From Rhodobacterales bacterium (lineage in GTDB: Bacteria > Pseudomonadota > Alphaproteobacteria > Rhodobacterales > Rhodobacteraceae), in contig PDSA01000029.1 in NCBI GenBank assembly GCA_002748285.1, positions 62,001 through 126,000 of the forward strand: a stretch of DNA of 64,000 nucleotides, given 5' to 3'. Below the pieces are notes generated by a model. It had not been told where the DNA came from, ran no database searches, and was given only the letters and a program-made list of their open reading frames with translations. Positions within the stretch are counted from its first letter, which is position 1. Each line of letters begins with the position of its first letter. Both the position numbers and the translations under genes were made by a program. Shown piece by piece: positions 26,678-36,399 of this stretch.

Positions 26678-27976
26678 ATGACGCATATTCTCACTGACCG
26701 ACTCATTGAAGAAATCGAAAACCGCCGCCAGGATCTGATCGAGCTGACTCAGGCTCTGATCCGCATCCCCACTCTGAACCCGCCGGGCACCAAATACCGC
26801 GAGATTTGCAGCTTTCTGGCCGAACGCCTTGGCAAGCGGGGGTTCCGGATCGAACTGATCCGCGCCCGTGGGGCGATTGCCGATAGCGACGCATACCCGC
26901 GCTGGAATCTGGTTGCCCGTCATCAGGGTGCCCATAACGGAGACTGCGTGCATTTCAACAGCCATCACGATGTTGTCGAGGTCGGCCATGGCTGGAGCCG
27001 CGATCCGTTTGGCGCAGAGCTGGATGGCGACAAAATCTATGGTCGCGGGGCGTGTGACATGAAGGGCGGGCTGGCGGCTTCGGTCATTGCGGCCGAAGCG
27101 TTCATTGCGATCTGCCCTGATTACGCCGGGGCGATTGAGATCAGCGCCACCGCTGATGAGGAATCCGGCGGCTATGGCGGCGTGGCCTATCTGGCCGAGC
27201 AGGGCTATTTCGATCCGGCGAAAGTCCAGCATGTGATCATCCCTGAACCGCTGCACAAAGACCGCATCTGTCTGGGCCATCGCGGCGTTTGGTGGGCCGA
27301 AATCGAGACGAAAGGGCGGATTGCCCATGGTTCGATGCCGTTTCTCGGTGATAGCGCGGTGCGCCATATGGGGGCGGTGTTGCAGGAAATGGAAACCCAT
27401 CTGTTCCCATTGTTGGCGGGCAAACGCACCGATATGCCGGTGGTCCCGGATGGGGCGCGGCAATCGACACTGAACATCAATTCGATCCATGGCGGCGAGC
27501 CCGAGCAAGACCCTTCTTACACCGGCCTGCCCGCCGCCTGCGTGCCCGACCGTTGCCGTATCGTGATTGACCGGCGTTTTCTGATCGAAGAAGACATTGA
27601 TCAGGTCAAAGCCGAAGTGACCCAAATGCTGGACAAAATCAAAGCCGAGCGGCCCAATTTTGAATACGATATCCGGGAATTGTTCGAGGTCCAGCCCTCA
27701 ATGACCGAAACTAATGCGCCAGTGGTGCAGACCGTTGCCCGCGCCATTCAGCAGGTCATGGGCAAGAGCGCCGAATATGTGGTATCTCCCGGAACCTATG
27801 ATCAAAAACACATTGACCGGATCGGCAAGCTGAAAAACTGCATCGCCTATGGGCCGGGGATATTGGAACTGGCCCATCAGCCGGATGAATGGGTCGGGGT
27901 GCAGGATATGATCGAAAGCAGTCAGGTCATGGCGCTGGCTTTGGCCGAGCTACTCTTGCCTAATAATAGAGCCTAA
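26678..27976 (+). CDS. M20 family metallopeptidase / ArgE-DapE-type deacylase
   Basis: A protein of 432 residues. Metal-site motifs are in place: FNSHHDVVEVGHGWSRDPF (first histidine and aspartate), YGRGACDMKGGLAASVIA (bridging Asp), SATADEESGGYGG (catalytic and metal Glu), and LAHQPDEWVGVQDM near the C-terminus (last His). These define acetylornithine deacetylase / succinyl-diaminopimelate desuccinylase relatives that hydrolyse N-acyl amino acids or short peptides. The genuine dapE or argE cannot be told from paralogues here. It stands alone, divergent from the lyase and convergent with truA. Confidence 0.85.
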   Translation: MTHILTDRLIEEIENRRQDLIELTQALIRIPTLNPPGTKYREICSFLAERLGKRGFRIELIRARGAIADSDAYPRWNLVARHQGAHNGDCVHFNSHHDVVEVGHGWSRDPFGAELDGDKIYGRGACDMKGGLAASVIAAEAFIAICPDYAGAIEISATADEESGGYGGVAYLAEQGYFDPAKVQHVIIPEPLHKDRICLGHRGVWWAEIETKGRIAHGSMPFLGDSAVRHMGAVLQEMETHLFPLLAGKRTDMPVVPDGARQSTLNINSIHGGEPEQDPSYTGLPAACVPDRCRIVIDRRFLIEEDIDQVKAEVTQMLDKIKAERPNFEYDIRELFEVQPSMTETNAPVVQTVARAIQQVMGKSAEYVVSPGTYDQKHIDRIGKLKNCIAYGPGILELAHQPDEWVGVQDMIESSQVMALALAELLLPNNRA

Positions 27977-27984
27977 TCGGCACA

Positions 27985-27997
27985 TTAGAGCCTGTTT
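27985..27997 (+). repeat. TTAGAGCCTGTTT motif copy after the M20 gene
   Basis: An exact TTAGAGCCTGTTT eight bases after the peptidase stop, with a partial copy (TAGAGCCTAA) overlapping the stop itself. It lies in the 30-base gap to the convergent truA. Confidence 0.45.
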
Positions 27998-28006
27998 AGG
28001 CTGTGA

Positions 28007-28777
28007 TCAGTCCCCAAAGGGCCGTTCCGGGTAATGCACATGCGCCAGATAAAGCCCCTGCGGCGGGCTAACCGGGCCACAAGCCTTGCGATCCCGGGCG
28101 GCAAGCGCTTCTCTCACATCTTCGGGCTGCCAAGCCCCTGCGCCCACCCGCTCAAGCGTGCCGACAAAACTGCGCACCTGATTGTGCAAAAAGCTGCGGG
28201 CCCGCAAATAAAAGCGAATTTCCTGACCATAGGGTATGTCTTGGGCGCTGATGCTCAGCTCATCCAGAGTCTTGATCGGCGATTGCGCCTGACAATGCGC
28301 CGACCGAAACGTGGTGAAATCATGCTGGCCCAGCAGATACGCCGCCCCCTGACGCATTGCGTCAACATCCAGCCGATGTTTCACCTGCCACACCCGCCCG
28401 CGCTCATGCACCACTGGCGCACGCCGGCTGATCAGGCGAAACAGATATTGCCGCTCTCGGGCCGAAAACCGAGCATGAAAATCGTCACTAATACAGGCGA
28501 TTTCGACGATACTGACCGGATTGGGCTTCAGGTGATAATTCAACGCCTCCTGCAAGCGTTCGGGCATCCACGCTTTGCTCAAATCGCAATGCGCCACCTG
28601 ACCTGTGGCATGAACCCCGGTATCGGTGCGCCCAGCGGCCTGAATGCCGGGGTGATCGGGTTCGAGCCTCTTCAGGGCATCCTCAACGGCACCCTGCACC
28701 GTGGGCAGATCGTTCTGACGCTGCCAGCCACAAAACGGCCCGCCATCATATTCTATTTTCATCGCATATCTGGGCAT
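28007..28777 (-). CDS. truA: tRNA pseudouridine(38-40) synthase
   Basis: A protein of 256 residues. The N-terminus [21 protein letters not shown] and the catalytic aspartate block [19 protein letters not shown] are diagnostic; [22 protein letters not shown] is the conserved C-terminal block. TruA modifies uridines in the anticodon stem-loop. fmt, a common neighbour, is not adjacent. Confidence 0.95.
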   Translation of the reverse strand: MPRYAMKIEYDGGPFCGWQRQNDLPTVQGAVEDALKRLEPDHPGIQAAGRTDTGVHATGQVAHCDLSKAWMPERLQEALNYHLKPNPVSIVEIACISDDFHARFSARERQYLFRLISRRAPVVHERGRVWQVKHRLDVDAMRQGAAYLLGQHDFTTFRSAHCQAQSPIKTLDELSISAQDIPYGQEIRFYLRARSFLHNQVRSFVGTLERVGAGAWQPEDVREALAARDRKACGPVSPPQGLYLAHVHYPERPFGD

Positions 28778-28920
28778 AATCCGTTAGCTACCCTGCGCTT
28801 GCGGATTTGGCAATCTTTGCGATGGGTAAAAGGGCGCGGGCCAAGACGGATAATGCGCAAACAACATTGCAGCCACCGGATCGGGTGTTTATCTTTGGTG
28901 GCAGGTGAAGGGGTAATGAT

Positions 28921-30306
28921 GTGCGGATTTCCACAGTTTTAAACGGCCTGACAGCGGGCTGGATTGGGTCTGAGAGCAGCTTGCGGATTGGGGTGACGGG
29001 CCTCAGCCGGGCTGGCAAGACCGTGTTTATCACTTCGCTCGTGGCTAATTTGCTGAACCGGGGGCGGATGAGCCAGCTCAGCGGGGTCGCTAATGGCACG
29101 ATCATCGCCGCTTATCTACAACCTCAGCCCGATGACACCATCCCGCGCTTTGAATACGAAACCCATCTGGCCGATCTGACCGGCACAGACCCGCGATGGC
29201 CGCAAAGCACAAGGACGGTTTCACAGCTGCGGCTGTCGCTGAAATTGCAGCCTCAGGGCCTGTTGGGGGCGGTTTCTTATCCGCGCGTGCTGCATCTGGA
29301 CATTGTCGATTACCCCGGAGAGTGGCTGCTGGATCTGGGCCTGCTAGATAAGAGCTATCAGCAGTGGGCGGATAGCGTGCTGAATACTCTGCAAAACAGG
29401 GATTGCGCCCAAGACTTCCTGAACGCACTACCGGATGCGAACGCCAAATATGATGAGGACACAGCACAGGCTCTAACCCGCAGGTTTGTCTCTTATTTGC
29501 ACGCTGCCCGGCAAGAGGGCTTTTCCGATTGCACCCCGGGGCGGTTTTTGTTGCCGGGCGATTTAGAGGGCTCTCCCGCCCTGACATTCGCTCCCATCCA
29601 CAGCCCGCAAAACCCAAAGCGTGGCAGTTTGTGGTCTGAAATGCAGCGGCGTTTTGAGGCGTATAAAAAACAGGTCGTGCAGCCGTTTTTCCGCGATCAT
29701 TTCGCCAAGATTGACCGTCAGGTCGTGCTGATGGATGCGCTGGGGGCCATTCATAACGGACCGCAAGCCGTCGAAGACATGCGCCACGCCATGACCGATG
29801 TGTTGACGGCTTTTCGCCCCGGCGCGGTCGGATTTCTGGCCTCGCTTTTTGGCATCCATCGGGTCGAGCGCATCCTGTTTGCTGCCACCAAAGCCGACCA
29901 TTTGCACCACAGCCAACACGCCCGCCTGACCCAGATCGTCAGCGCCATGCTGCGCAAGGCCCGCGACAAAGCTGATTTTTCCGGGGCCTTGACCACCGCC
30001 ATGGCGATTGCCTCTTACCGGGCCACGGTTGAGCAAAGCCTGAAACACCAGGGCGAAACGCTGGACTGTGTGCGCGGCACCTTGTTGGAAACTGGCAAGC
30101 AGGCGGCGTTTTATGCCGGGCAGTTGCCGGATGACCCGGCTCAGCTGCTCAACCTCGCGCGGCAAGGGGCCGAAAAATGGCTTGATGCGGATTATCAGAT
30201 CATGAATTTTGCTCCTGCCCAAATGACGCTGAAACCGGATCAGGGGCCACCCCATATCCGGCTGGACCGGGCCATAGATTTCTTGATTGGGGATTATTTG
30301 ACATGA
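28921..30306 (+). CDS. ycjX: YcjX family P-loop GTPase-like protein
   Basis: A protein of 461 residues from a GTG start at 28921 with AAGGGG upstream. The P-loop GVTGLSRAGKTVFITSL is at about residues 22-38, and LHLDIVDYPGEWLLDLGLL is the Walker-B/G3-like segment. The C-terminal PHIRLDRAIDFLIGDYL is characteristic. YcjX is a stress-linked (Psp regulon in E. coli) protein of unknown role that occurs with YcjF. The downstream ycjF starts inside its stop (ATGA, 30303-30306). Confidence 0.9.
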   Translation: MRISTVLNGLTAGWIGSESSLRIGVTGLSRAGKTVFITSLVANLLNRGRMSQLSGVANGTIIAAYLQPQPDDTIPRFEYETHLADLTGTDPRWPQSTRTVSQLRLSLKLQPQGLLGAVSYPRVLHLDIVDYPGEWLLDLGLLDKSYQQWADSVLNTLQNRDCAQDFLNALPDANAKYDEDTAQALTRRFVSYLHAARQEGFSDCTPGRFLLPGDLEGSPALTFAPIHSPQNPKRGSLWSEMQRRFEAYKKQVVQPFFRDHFAKIDRQVVLMDALGAIHNGPQAVEDMRHAMTDVLTAFRPGAVGFLASLFGIHRVERILFAATKADHLHHSQHARLTQIVSAMLRKARDKADFSGALTTAMAIASYRATVEQSLKHQGETLDCVRGTLLETGKQAAFYAGQLPDDPAQLLNLARQGAEKWLDADYQIMNFAPAQMTLKPDQGPPHIRLDRAIDFLIGDYLT

Positions 30307-31316
30307 GCCACAAAAACAACGCCCCTGTGTTGATTGAGCTGGACCAGCCCGAAAACGAAACCCCGACCGAGCTGACCCCAGCCACCGCCCCCGAAGTGCC
30401 GGAAACGGATCGACCAACCGGGCAGACCATGCAGGTTGTAACCCGAGTCGTTGCCCGCAAGCCTTCTGCCCTGACCCGTTGGTTCTGGGCGGTGCTGCTG
30501 GCTTTGCTGGGCTTTGCTCTGTCAGTCGCAGCCTGGGATTTCGTGACCGGGATGATCGCGCGCAATCCGTATCTGGGGTCTATTTCCATTGCGCTGATGG
30601 GGATGTTGGTGCTGGTTCTGCTGGCGCTGGCCTTGCGCGAGCTTTCCGGCTTTTGGCGCCTGAAAAAACTCGATCGCCTACACCGCGCTGCCGAACAGGC
30701 CATTGCAGAGGATGATCTGAAAGCTGCGCTGCATGTGACAGACGGGCTGGTTGCGCTCTATCACAAGCGCCCCGAAACCGAATGGGGCCGGGCCAATTTC
30801 GCCGAAAAGCACGGTGATCAATTCGATGCGCATGGTCTGTTGGGGCTGGCCGAAACCGAAATTCTGGCCCCGCTGGACCAAATGGCGATTGACGAGATCA
30901 GCGCCGCCGCCCGTCAGGTTGCCACCGTCACCGCCATTGTGCCGCTGGCCTTGGCCGATGTGGTGGTGGCTTTGGCGGCAAATGTGCGGATGATCCGGCG
31001 TATCGCTGAAATCTATGGGGGCCGGGCCGGAACCCTAGGCAGTTGGCGGCTGGCGCGTTCGGTCTTTGCGCATCTGGTCGCCACCGGGGCCGTAGCCGTC
31101 GGGGATGACATGATCAGCAGCTTGGCCGGGGGCGGTATGCTCAGCAAAATCTCGCGCCGGTTTGGTGAAGGGGTGATCAATGGCACCCTGACCGCCCGGG
31201 TTGGGGTTGCAGCCATGGAGGTTTGCCGCCCGGTGCCGTTTATAGCGCGGTCAAGACCCTCGGTCAGTGGCATCGTAAAACAGGCTCTAAAGCGCCTGTT
31301 TGGGTCTAAATCGTGA
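30303..31316 (+). CDS. ycjF: YcjF/TIGR01620 family membrane protein (DUF697)
   Basis: A protein of 337 residues. After a proline- and acid-rich cytosolic N-terminus two hydrophobic segments are visible (FWAVLLALLGFALSVAAWDF and SIALMGMLVLVLLALAL, residues ~60-115), then a long C-terminal DUF697 domain with ATVTAIVPLALADVVVALA and VGVAAMEVCRPVPF. It is the standard partner of YcjX and is translationally coupled to it. Near its 3' end the last codons contain AAACAGGCTCTAA, the reverse complement of the dispersed motif. It converges on recR, with three bases between stops. Confidence 0.88.
   Translation: MSHKNNAPVLIELDQPENETPTELTPATAPEVPETDRPTGQTMQVVTRVVARKPSALTRWFWAVLLALLGFALSVAAWDFVTGMIARNPYLGSISIALMGMLVLVLLALALRELSGFWRLKKLDRLHRAAEQAIAEDDLKAALHVTDGLVALYHKRPETEWGRANFAEKHGDQFDAHGLLGLAETEILAPLDQMAIDEISAAARQVATVTAIVPLALADVVVALAANVRMIRRIAEIYGGRAGTLGSWRLARSVFAHLVATGAVAVGDDMISSLAGGGMLSKISRRFGEGVINGTLTARVGVAAMEVCRPVPFIARSRPSVSGIVKQALKRLFGSKS
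31277..31290 (-). repeat. TTAGAGCCTGTTT motif copy in the ycjF 3' end
   Basis: On the plus strand AAAACAGGCTCTAA, the exact reverse complement of TTAGAGCCTGTTTT, within the last ten codons of ycjF, including a rare CTA codon. Confidence 0.45.
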
Positions 31317-31319
31317 CCC

Positions 31320-31919
31320 TCAGAACCCTTGGCGAGCCTTCAGCGCCGCCGAGATGGTGCCGTCATCCAGATAATCCAGCTCTCCGCCAATCGGCACACC
31401 ACGGGCCAGAGTGGTGACGGTCACGTCCAGATCGGCCAGTTCATCAGCAATGTAATGCGCTGTGGTTTGACCATCGACGGTGGCGTTCAGGGCCAGAATA
31501 ACCTCGGTGATATTTTCCGCCTCAACCCGGTCGCGCAATTTCGGAATCTGCAAATCCTCGGGCCCGATCGCGTCCAACGCCGACAGGGTACCCCCCAAAA
31601 CGTGATACCGCCCCTTGAACATGGCGCTGCGCTCCATCGCCCACAGATCGGCCACATCCTCAACCACGCATAGCTCACCATTGGCGCGTTTTTCAGCGCT
31701 GCAAATATCGCAAATGTCGGTCGTGCCGACATTGCCGCAATTCAAACACTGGCGGGCAGTCGCCGCGACATTGGAGAGCACATCCGCCAGCGGTTCCATC
31801 AGCAGGGTGCGCTTTTTGATCATATGCAACACTGCCCGGCGGGCCGAGCGCGGGCCGAGCCCCGGCAGTTTGGCCATCAGCGCAATCAGATTTTCGATGT
31901 CATGGGTGGCGTTGCTCAT
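31320..31919 (-). CDS. recR: Recombination protein RecR
   Basis: A protein of 199 residues from the ATG at 31919 ([20 protein letters not shown]), with AGGAAGG upstream; an earlier in-frame start adds ten non-conserved residues. It has the helix-hairpin-helix [16 protein letters not shown], a four-cysteine zinc motif ([16 protein letters not shown]) and a Toprim domain ([30 protein letters not shown]). RecR joins RecO and RecF in single-strand gap repair. It follows ybaB in the same direction, the usual pairing. Confidence 0.95.
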   Translation of the reverse strand: MSNATHDIENLIALMAKLPGLGPRSARRAVLHMIKKRTLLMEPLADVLSNVAATARQCLNCGNVGTTDICDICSAEKRANGELCVVEDVADLWAMERSAMFKGRYHVLGGTLSALDAIGPEDLQIPKLRDRVEAENITEVILALNATVDGQTTAHYIADELADLDVTVTTLARGVPIGGELDYLDDGTISAALKARQGF

Positions 31920-31955
31920 CACCTTCCTGCCTTTGTTAGACCCCAAACGGGCTAT

Positions 31956-31969
31956 AAACAGTCTCTAAA
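31956..31969 (-). repeat. Variant TTAGAGACTGTTT motif between ybaB and recR
   Basis: AAACAGTCTCTAAA on the plus strand, the reverse complement of TTTAGAGACTGTTT, overlaps the end of ybaB. It matches the variant at the rnhA stop. Confidence 0.4.
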
Positions 31970-32300
31970 AAGGCAGTTTCATCCCGGCAGGCAGGCCCAA
32001 CCCTTCGGTCAGCTTGGCCATCTCGCGTTGAGACCGCTCAGCCGCTTTGGCCTGCGCATCCTTGATTGCCGCCAAAATCAGATCCTCGACCACCTCTTTT
32101 TCGTCGGGGTGGAAAATCGAAGGGTCAATATCCAGCGCCACCAGATCGCCCTGTGCCGTTGCAGTCGCCTTGACCAGCCCGGCACCGGATTCTCCGACCA
32201 CGGTGATCGCGGCCATTTCTTCTTGCAGGCTGCCCATTTTGTCCTGCATTTCCTTTGCGGCCTTCATCATCTTGGCCATATCGCCCATGCCTTTGAACAT
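31965..32300 (-). CDS. ybaB: YbaB/EbfC nucleoid-associated protein
   Basis: A protein of 111 residues. MFKGMGDMAKMMKAAKEMQDKM is the amphipathic N-terminal helix; the core VVGESGAGLVKATATAQGDL and EVVEDLILAAIKDAQAK are the family signature, and the protein ends GLGLPAGMKLPF as in relatives. YbaB dimers bind DNA with little sequence preference. dnaX, which commonly precedes ybaB-recR, is not adjacent here. Confidence 0.94.
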   Translation of the reverse strand: MFKGMGDMAKMMKAAKEMQDKMGSLQEEMAAITVVGESGAGLVKATATAQGDLVALDIDPSIFHPDEKEVVEDLILAAIKDAQAKAAERSQREMAKLTEGLGLPAGMKLPF

Positions 32301-32484
32301 CCCCGGATTCCTCTGTGTTGTGTCTAGGTTTGGTTAACCCCCAAAATAGGCGCAGTGCGGGCCATTCACAAGGCGGCAGTTGCCAAAGCCGCAAGTGAAT
32401 TAACAATTATCGAAAATTCGCCATATTGCTGCCGCATAACCGGGCTAGAAATGGCGAAAGCACAACATGCAAGCCGGAGGAAAC

Positions 32485-33303
32485 ATGCGCCTTATCGTCG
32501 GTATCGTGACCATTTTGGCCGGGTTCGCCACTGCTGGATTGGCCGGACCTTCGAACGCGCTGCGCCCCTTGCTGACAGGCAACGACAGCCGCGGCTGGGA
32601 AGCCGTGGGGCGGTTGGACATCGCCGGGCGCAATATGTGCACCGGTGCGATGATCGCCCCTGATCTGGTGCTGACGGCCGCCCATTGTTTGTTTGACAAA
32701 ACCAGCGGCAAGAGGCTGCAGGATAATCGGATCAAGTTCCGCGCGGGTTGGCGCAGCGGGCGGGCAACGGCCTATGCCAATGTAAAACGCGCCGTGATCG
32801 CTCCGGATTACACATTTTCGCAAAACCCCGGAAATGAGCAGCTGCGCAACGACATCGCGGTGCTGCAACTGACACAGCCTATCCGCAAGACCTCGGTCAC
32901 CCCATATGACACCGACCTGCACCCACGCAAAGGGGCGAATGTTGATATCGTGTCTTATGCCCATGACCGCGCACAATCGCCTTCTATCGAAGAAAGCTGC
33001 CGGGTTCTGGCCCGTCAAAGCGGAACGCTCGTGCTATCCTGTGATGTGGATTTCGGATCCTCCGGGGCACCAATCTTTGCCATAAAGGACGGCACACCAA
33101 GCATTGTCTCTGTGGTGTCGGCCATGGCTGAGGTTAAGGGGCGCAAAGTGGCTCTGGGCACCTCATTAGAGAAGCCTTTGGCGCTGATTTTGGCTGAGCT
33201 GAAAACCCAGAAAACCTATTTCAAAAAGGCAAATTCGGCCGGGAAAAAGCTCTTTCATCGCAATAACCGTAGCAGCATCTCGGCAAAGTTTATCCGCCCT
33301 TAG
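32485..33303 (+). CDS. Secreted trypsin-like (S1 family) serine protease
   Basis: A protein of 272 residues from the ATG at 32485, preceded by GGAGGAAAC. Residues ~1-22 form a Sec signal peptide (RLIVGIVTILAGFATAGLAG). The catalytic triad is visible: His in LVLTAAHCLF, Asp in NDIAVLQLTQPI, Ser in DVDFGSSGAPIFA. The cysteines flanking the active-site histidine suggest a disulfide. It is probably periplasmic or exported; substrate unknown. The C-terminus ends in a basic tail. Transcribed alone, divergent from ybaB. Confidence 0.85.
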   Translation: MRLIVGIVTILAGFATAGLAGPSNALRPLLTGNDSRGWEAVGRLDIAGRNMCTGAMIAPDLVLTAAHCLFDKTSGKRLQDNRIKFRAGWRSGRATAYANVKRAVIAPDYTFSQNPGNEQLRNDIAVLQLTQPIRKTSVTPYDTDLHPRKGANVDIVSYAHDRAQSPSIEESCRVLARQSGTLVLSCDVDFGSSGAPIFAIKDGTPSIVSVVSAMAEVKGRKVALGTSLEKPLALILAELKTQKTYFKKANSAGKKLFHRNNRSSISAKFIRP

Positions 33304-33420
33304 CTAAAGAAACAGACACATTTTTTTTAACTTGCCACTTGATTCCGGCAAGACACATTCTTATTGTTGAATTTGATTTCAAAAACCACCATCCATACCC
33401 CACTAACAAAAGGAAACGAA

Positions 33421-33627
33421 ATGTCTTCTGAACGCGTTGTGCTGGCATTTGCCGGCGTTATGGTTTTGCTTTCGGTTGTTCTGACGCTTTATGTGCATCC
33501 CAAGTTTTTCTGGTTCACGGTATTCATTGGCGTCAACCTGTTCCAATCGGCCTTTACCGGCTTCTGCCCGGCCAAGATCTTTTTCGAAAAACTGGGTTTC
33601 AAATCCTCGGAAAAGAACTACGGCTAA
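33421..33627 (+). CDS. DUF2892 family small membrane protein
   Basis: A protein of 68 residues from the ATG at 33421 with AAAGGAAACG upstream. It has two closely spaced membrane segments ([20 protein letters not shown] and [17 protein letters not shown]) and the family motif [15 protein letters not shown], whose single cysteine is conserved. DUF2892 domains are found alone or fused to rhodanese domains. The role here is unknown. It is followed by a strong terminator. Confidence 0.85.
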   Translation: MSSERVVLAFAGVMVLLSVVLTLYVHPKFFWFTVFIGVNLFQSAFTGFCPAKIFFEKLGFKSSEKNYG

Positions 33628-33651
33628 CAGAATATCGCAAAACCAAAAATT

Positions 33652-33688
33652 GGCCCGCGCCTTACCCCTCTGAGGCGCGGGCCTTTTT
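33652..33688 (+). terminator. Strong Rho-independent terminator after the DUF2892 gene
   Basis: GGCCCGCGCCT (33652-33662) pairs perfectly over 11 bases with AGGCGCGGGCC (33673-33683), followed by TTTTTGT. Confidence 0.9.
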
Positions 33689-33766
33689 GTATCCATGCGC
33701 CAAACCGCGCAGCGAATCTAAGGGATTTGATCAAAACGGACGCTTTGATCCAAGTTAAACGCCTGC

Positions 33767-34543
33767 CTAATGCCCCAGAATCTGGCTGAGGAACAGCTTG
33801 GTGCGGTCGGATTGTGGGTTGTTAAAGAACTCTTCTGGCTCGTTCTGTTCAACAATCTGCCCCGCATCCATAAAGATCACCCGGTTGGCCACCTTACGCG
33901 CAAACCCCATTTCGTGAGTGACGCACAGCATGGTCATGCCCTCTTCGGCCAGCTCAATCATGGTATCCAGAACCTCAGCGATCATTTCCGGGTCCAGCGC
34001 CGAGGTGGGCTCGTCAAACAGCATGATGCGCGGCTTCATGCACAAAGAGCGCGCAATCGCCACACGCTGTTGCTGCCCGCCGGACAGCTGGCCGGGGTAT
34101 TTATCGGCCTGCTCGGGGATTTTGACCTTTTCCAGGAAATGCATCGCGGTTTCCTCGGCCTCTTTGCGTGGGGTCTTGCGCACCCAGATCGGCGCCAAGG
34201 TGCAGTTCTCCAGAATGGTCAGATGTGGGAACAGGTTGAAATGCTGGAAACACATGCCAACTTCAGAGCGGATCTTGTCGATGTTTTTCAGATCCGAAGA
34301 CAGCTCGGTCCCGTCCACGATGATCGAGCCCTTCTGGTGTTCCTCCAGCCGGTTGATGCAGCGGATCAGGGTCGATTTGCCCGACCCGGACGGGCCACAA
34401 ATCACGATTCTCTCGCCGCGATTGACCGACAGGTTGATATCCTTGAGAACGTGAAACGCCCCATACCATTTGTTCATGTTAACGATTTCAATGGCCACTT
34501 CATCAGATACGGACATTGTCTTGGCGGTTGCGGAATCAGACAT
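33767..34543 (-). CDS. aapP: Amino-acid ABC transporter ATP-binding protein (AapP/BztD type)
   Basis: A protein of 258 residues. Walker [15 protein letters not shown], signature [19 protein letters not shown], Walker [16 protein letters not shown] and the switch histidine in [19 protein letters not shown] are all present. High similarity to GlnQ-like polar amino-acid importers is evident. It is the last of four genes, 19 bases after the long permease, and powers uptake by the whole system. Confidence 0.93.
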   Translation of the reverse strand: MSDSATAKTMSVSDEVAIEIVNMNKWYGAFHVLKDINLSVNRGERIVICGPSGSGKSTLIRCINRLEEHQKGSIIVDGTELSSDLKNIDKIRSEVGMCFQHFNLFPHLTILENCTLAPIWVRKTPRKEAEETAMHFLEKVKIPEQADKYPGQLSGGQQQRVAIARSLCMKPRIMLFDEPTSALDPEMIAEVLDTMIELAEEGMTMLCVTHEMGFARKVANRVIFMDAGQIVEQNEPEEFFNNPQSDRTKLFLSQILGH

Positions 34544-34562
34544 TTACGTCACTCCTTCTAGA

Positions 34563-36398
34563 TTAATGGCCAGTCTGAAGCTTGCGCTCCAGATACATGG
34601 AATAGCGGGACATCGAGAAACAGAACAAGAAGAACACAAGGGCGACAAAGCCGTAGAGTTCCCAGATAATCCCGTTCCATTCTGTTTTGGATTGGATCAG
34701 CTTAACCCAGCCAATCGGATCAGACAGGGCGATGATCGACACCAGTGTGGTGTCTTTGAACAGGCCGATGAACGTCGACACAATCCCGGGGATCGAGATT
34801 TTCAGCGCTTGCGGCATGATGATCAGCTGCTGCGCCTGCCAGTAATCCAGACCCAACGCATCGGCGGCCTCGTATTGGCCACGGGGCAGAGCGGCCAGAC
34901 CGCCGCGGATGACCTCGGCCATATAAGCGGCCGAAAAGATTACGATCATGATCATCACCCGCAGGATAATGTCAAACTCGGTCCCCTTGGGCAGGAAATA
35001 ATTCAGCAGCGCCGAGGCTACAAACAGCAAGGTGATCAGCGGAACGCCGCGGATGAACTCGATAAAACCAATGCACATGGATCTGAGGATAATCAGGTTT
35101 GACAGCCGTCCCAGCGCCAACAAAATCCCCAACGGGAAGGACAGCACAATGCCGGTAATTCCCAGCAAAATTGCCAGCATGAACCCGCCAAATTCGCGGC
35201 TGGAAACCGGGGTAAGGCCAAACAGGCCAACCTCGTCATAAAGGCGGGTGATCACCAAATCCAGATTTGTGCGCCGGTCCTCCAGTTTCAGGGTGGCTTT
35301 GAGCGCGTCAACATCGGCCTCGGGGATGGTTTTGGCCAATTCTTTGGTGACTTCTTTAATGCTGTCAAATTTCGCAACGCTGGCTGGCAGATTTGCGCGG
35401 GCCTCAGCGGCCCGCTTGGTGATCTCATCCAGTTCTGCCTGATTTTTTGGCAAAGCCCGAATACCAAGCAAACGACGCTGCATTTGCTTGCGGATTTCAT
35501 CGGCTTTGTTGCGCTTGGAAACCGCAGCGTTATAGGCCAGCTTGACCGGAGTTTTTTGCCGGATCAGCTCTGTCACCGAAACTCCGCTTGTCGCCCCAGC
35601 CTGGACGGCTGCGTCGATTTGTGCGTTCAGGTCATCCAGCTTTAGCTTGATCGGCTGCACGGCGGCATCCAGCCTCTCAACCTTGGCAATTTGCTCAGGA
35701 ATTGCGACTCCAAGCCGTTCTGCTTCGTCCTGCATCCGGTTGCTGGCAATCGCATGGGTGATGCCTTGGCTCACCATACCCGCGAAGAACAGCCACCAGA
35801 CCAAACTGGCGGCCACCGCAAGGATCAACGATCCCAATGAGCCTGTCACAAGACCTGCAAGCTTATGCACCACATAGCCAATCCCCAAACCCAGAGCAGC
35901 CACGATCGGCGTCCAGACCGGCCCGCCCCACAGCAACCAAGGGCAGATGAACAGCGCTGCCACCGAAACGATCAGCATCGCTTTTGGCAACCCGTTAAAC
36001 AATATCGGAGCCAATGCGACAAACAGCAGAATCAGCGCCAGATTGGGCCGCCAGTACAGCTCGCTGGGGTAAAACCCATACATCAGGTGCCAGAACCGTT
36101 CCTGCACCACGCCCCAACAGGCGCGGCTGGCATGGTCGCTATCGCCCAAGGTCTCGGCAATGACCAAGCGACATTCGGCCAGCGAAGTCGCATTCCAGAT
36201 GCCGCCAAAAACCCATGGAAGGATGGCCGACAAGGCGTAATAGATCACCACCAGAGAAACGATGGTTAAAACCCCACTCATCGGGGTTGAAAACAGGTTG
36301 GCCCGCAGCCAGCCGATCACCCCGATATTCGAGACTGGAGGAGGCTGATCACCCAGCATTTCGGTGCGCACATAGGCTTGAGTATTGCTCGCGGTCAT
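34563..36398 (-). CDS. aapM: Amino-acid ABC transporter permease (AapM/BztC type) with a large coiled-coil-like insertion
   Basis: A protein of 611 residues, far longer than the ~380-435 expected. Residues 1-210 hold five hydrophobic segments (for instance 42-64, 120-134, 140-157, 163-186, 188-208), and residues 402-611 form the standard permease domain with the EAA loop (YEAADALGLDYWQAQQLIIM). Between them residues ~218-390 (bases 35229-35747) are charged, helical and heptad-like (QIAKVERLDAAVQPIKLKLD, ELDEITKRAAEARANLPASV) with no membrane segment. The extra block is in frame and ordinary in codon use, so it looks like a real domain. It pairs with the permease starting one base upstream of it in the transcript. 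Confidence 0.88.
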   Translation of the reverse strand: MTASNTQAYVRTEMLGDQPPPVSNIGVIGWLRANLFSTPMSGVLTIVSLVVIYYALSAILPWVFGGIWNATSLAECRLVIAETLGDSDHASRACWGVVQERFWHLMYGFYPSELYWRPNLALILLFVALAPILFNGLPKAMLIVSVAALFICPWLLWGGPVWTPIVAALGLGIGYVVHKLAGLVTGSLGSLILAVAASLVWWLFFAGMVSQGITHAIASNRMQDEAERLGVAIPEQIAKVERLDAAVQPIKLKLDDLNAQIDAAVQAGATSGVSVTELIRQKTPVKLAYNAAVSKRNKADEIRKQMQRRLLGIRALPKNQAELDEITKRAAEARANLPASVAKFDSIKEVTKELAKTIPEADVDALKATLKLEDRRTNLDLVITRLYDEVGLFGLTPVSSREFGGFMLAILLGITGIVLSFPLGILLALGRLSNLIILRSMCIGFIEFIRGVPLITLLFVASALLNYFLPKGTEFDIILRVMIMIVIFSAAYMAEVIRGGLAALPRGQYEAADALGLDYWQAQQLIIMPQALKISIPGIVSTFIGLFKDTTLVSIIALSDPIGWVKLIQSKTEWNGIIWELYGFVALVFFLFCFSMSRYSMYLERKLQTGH

Positions 36399-36399
36399 A

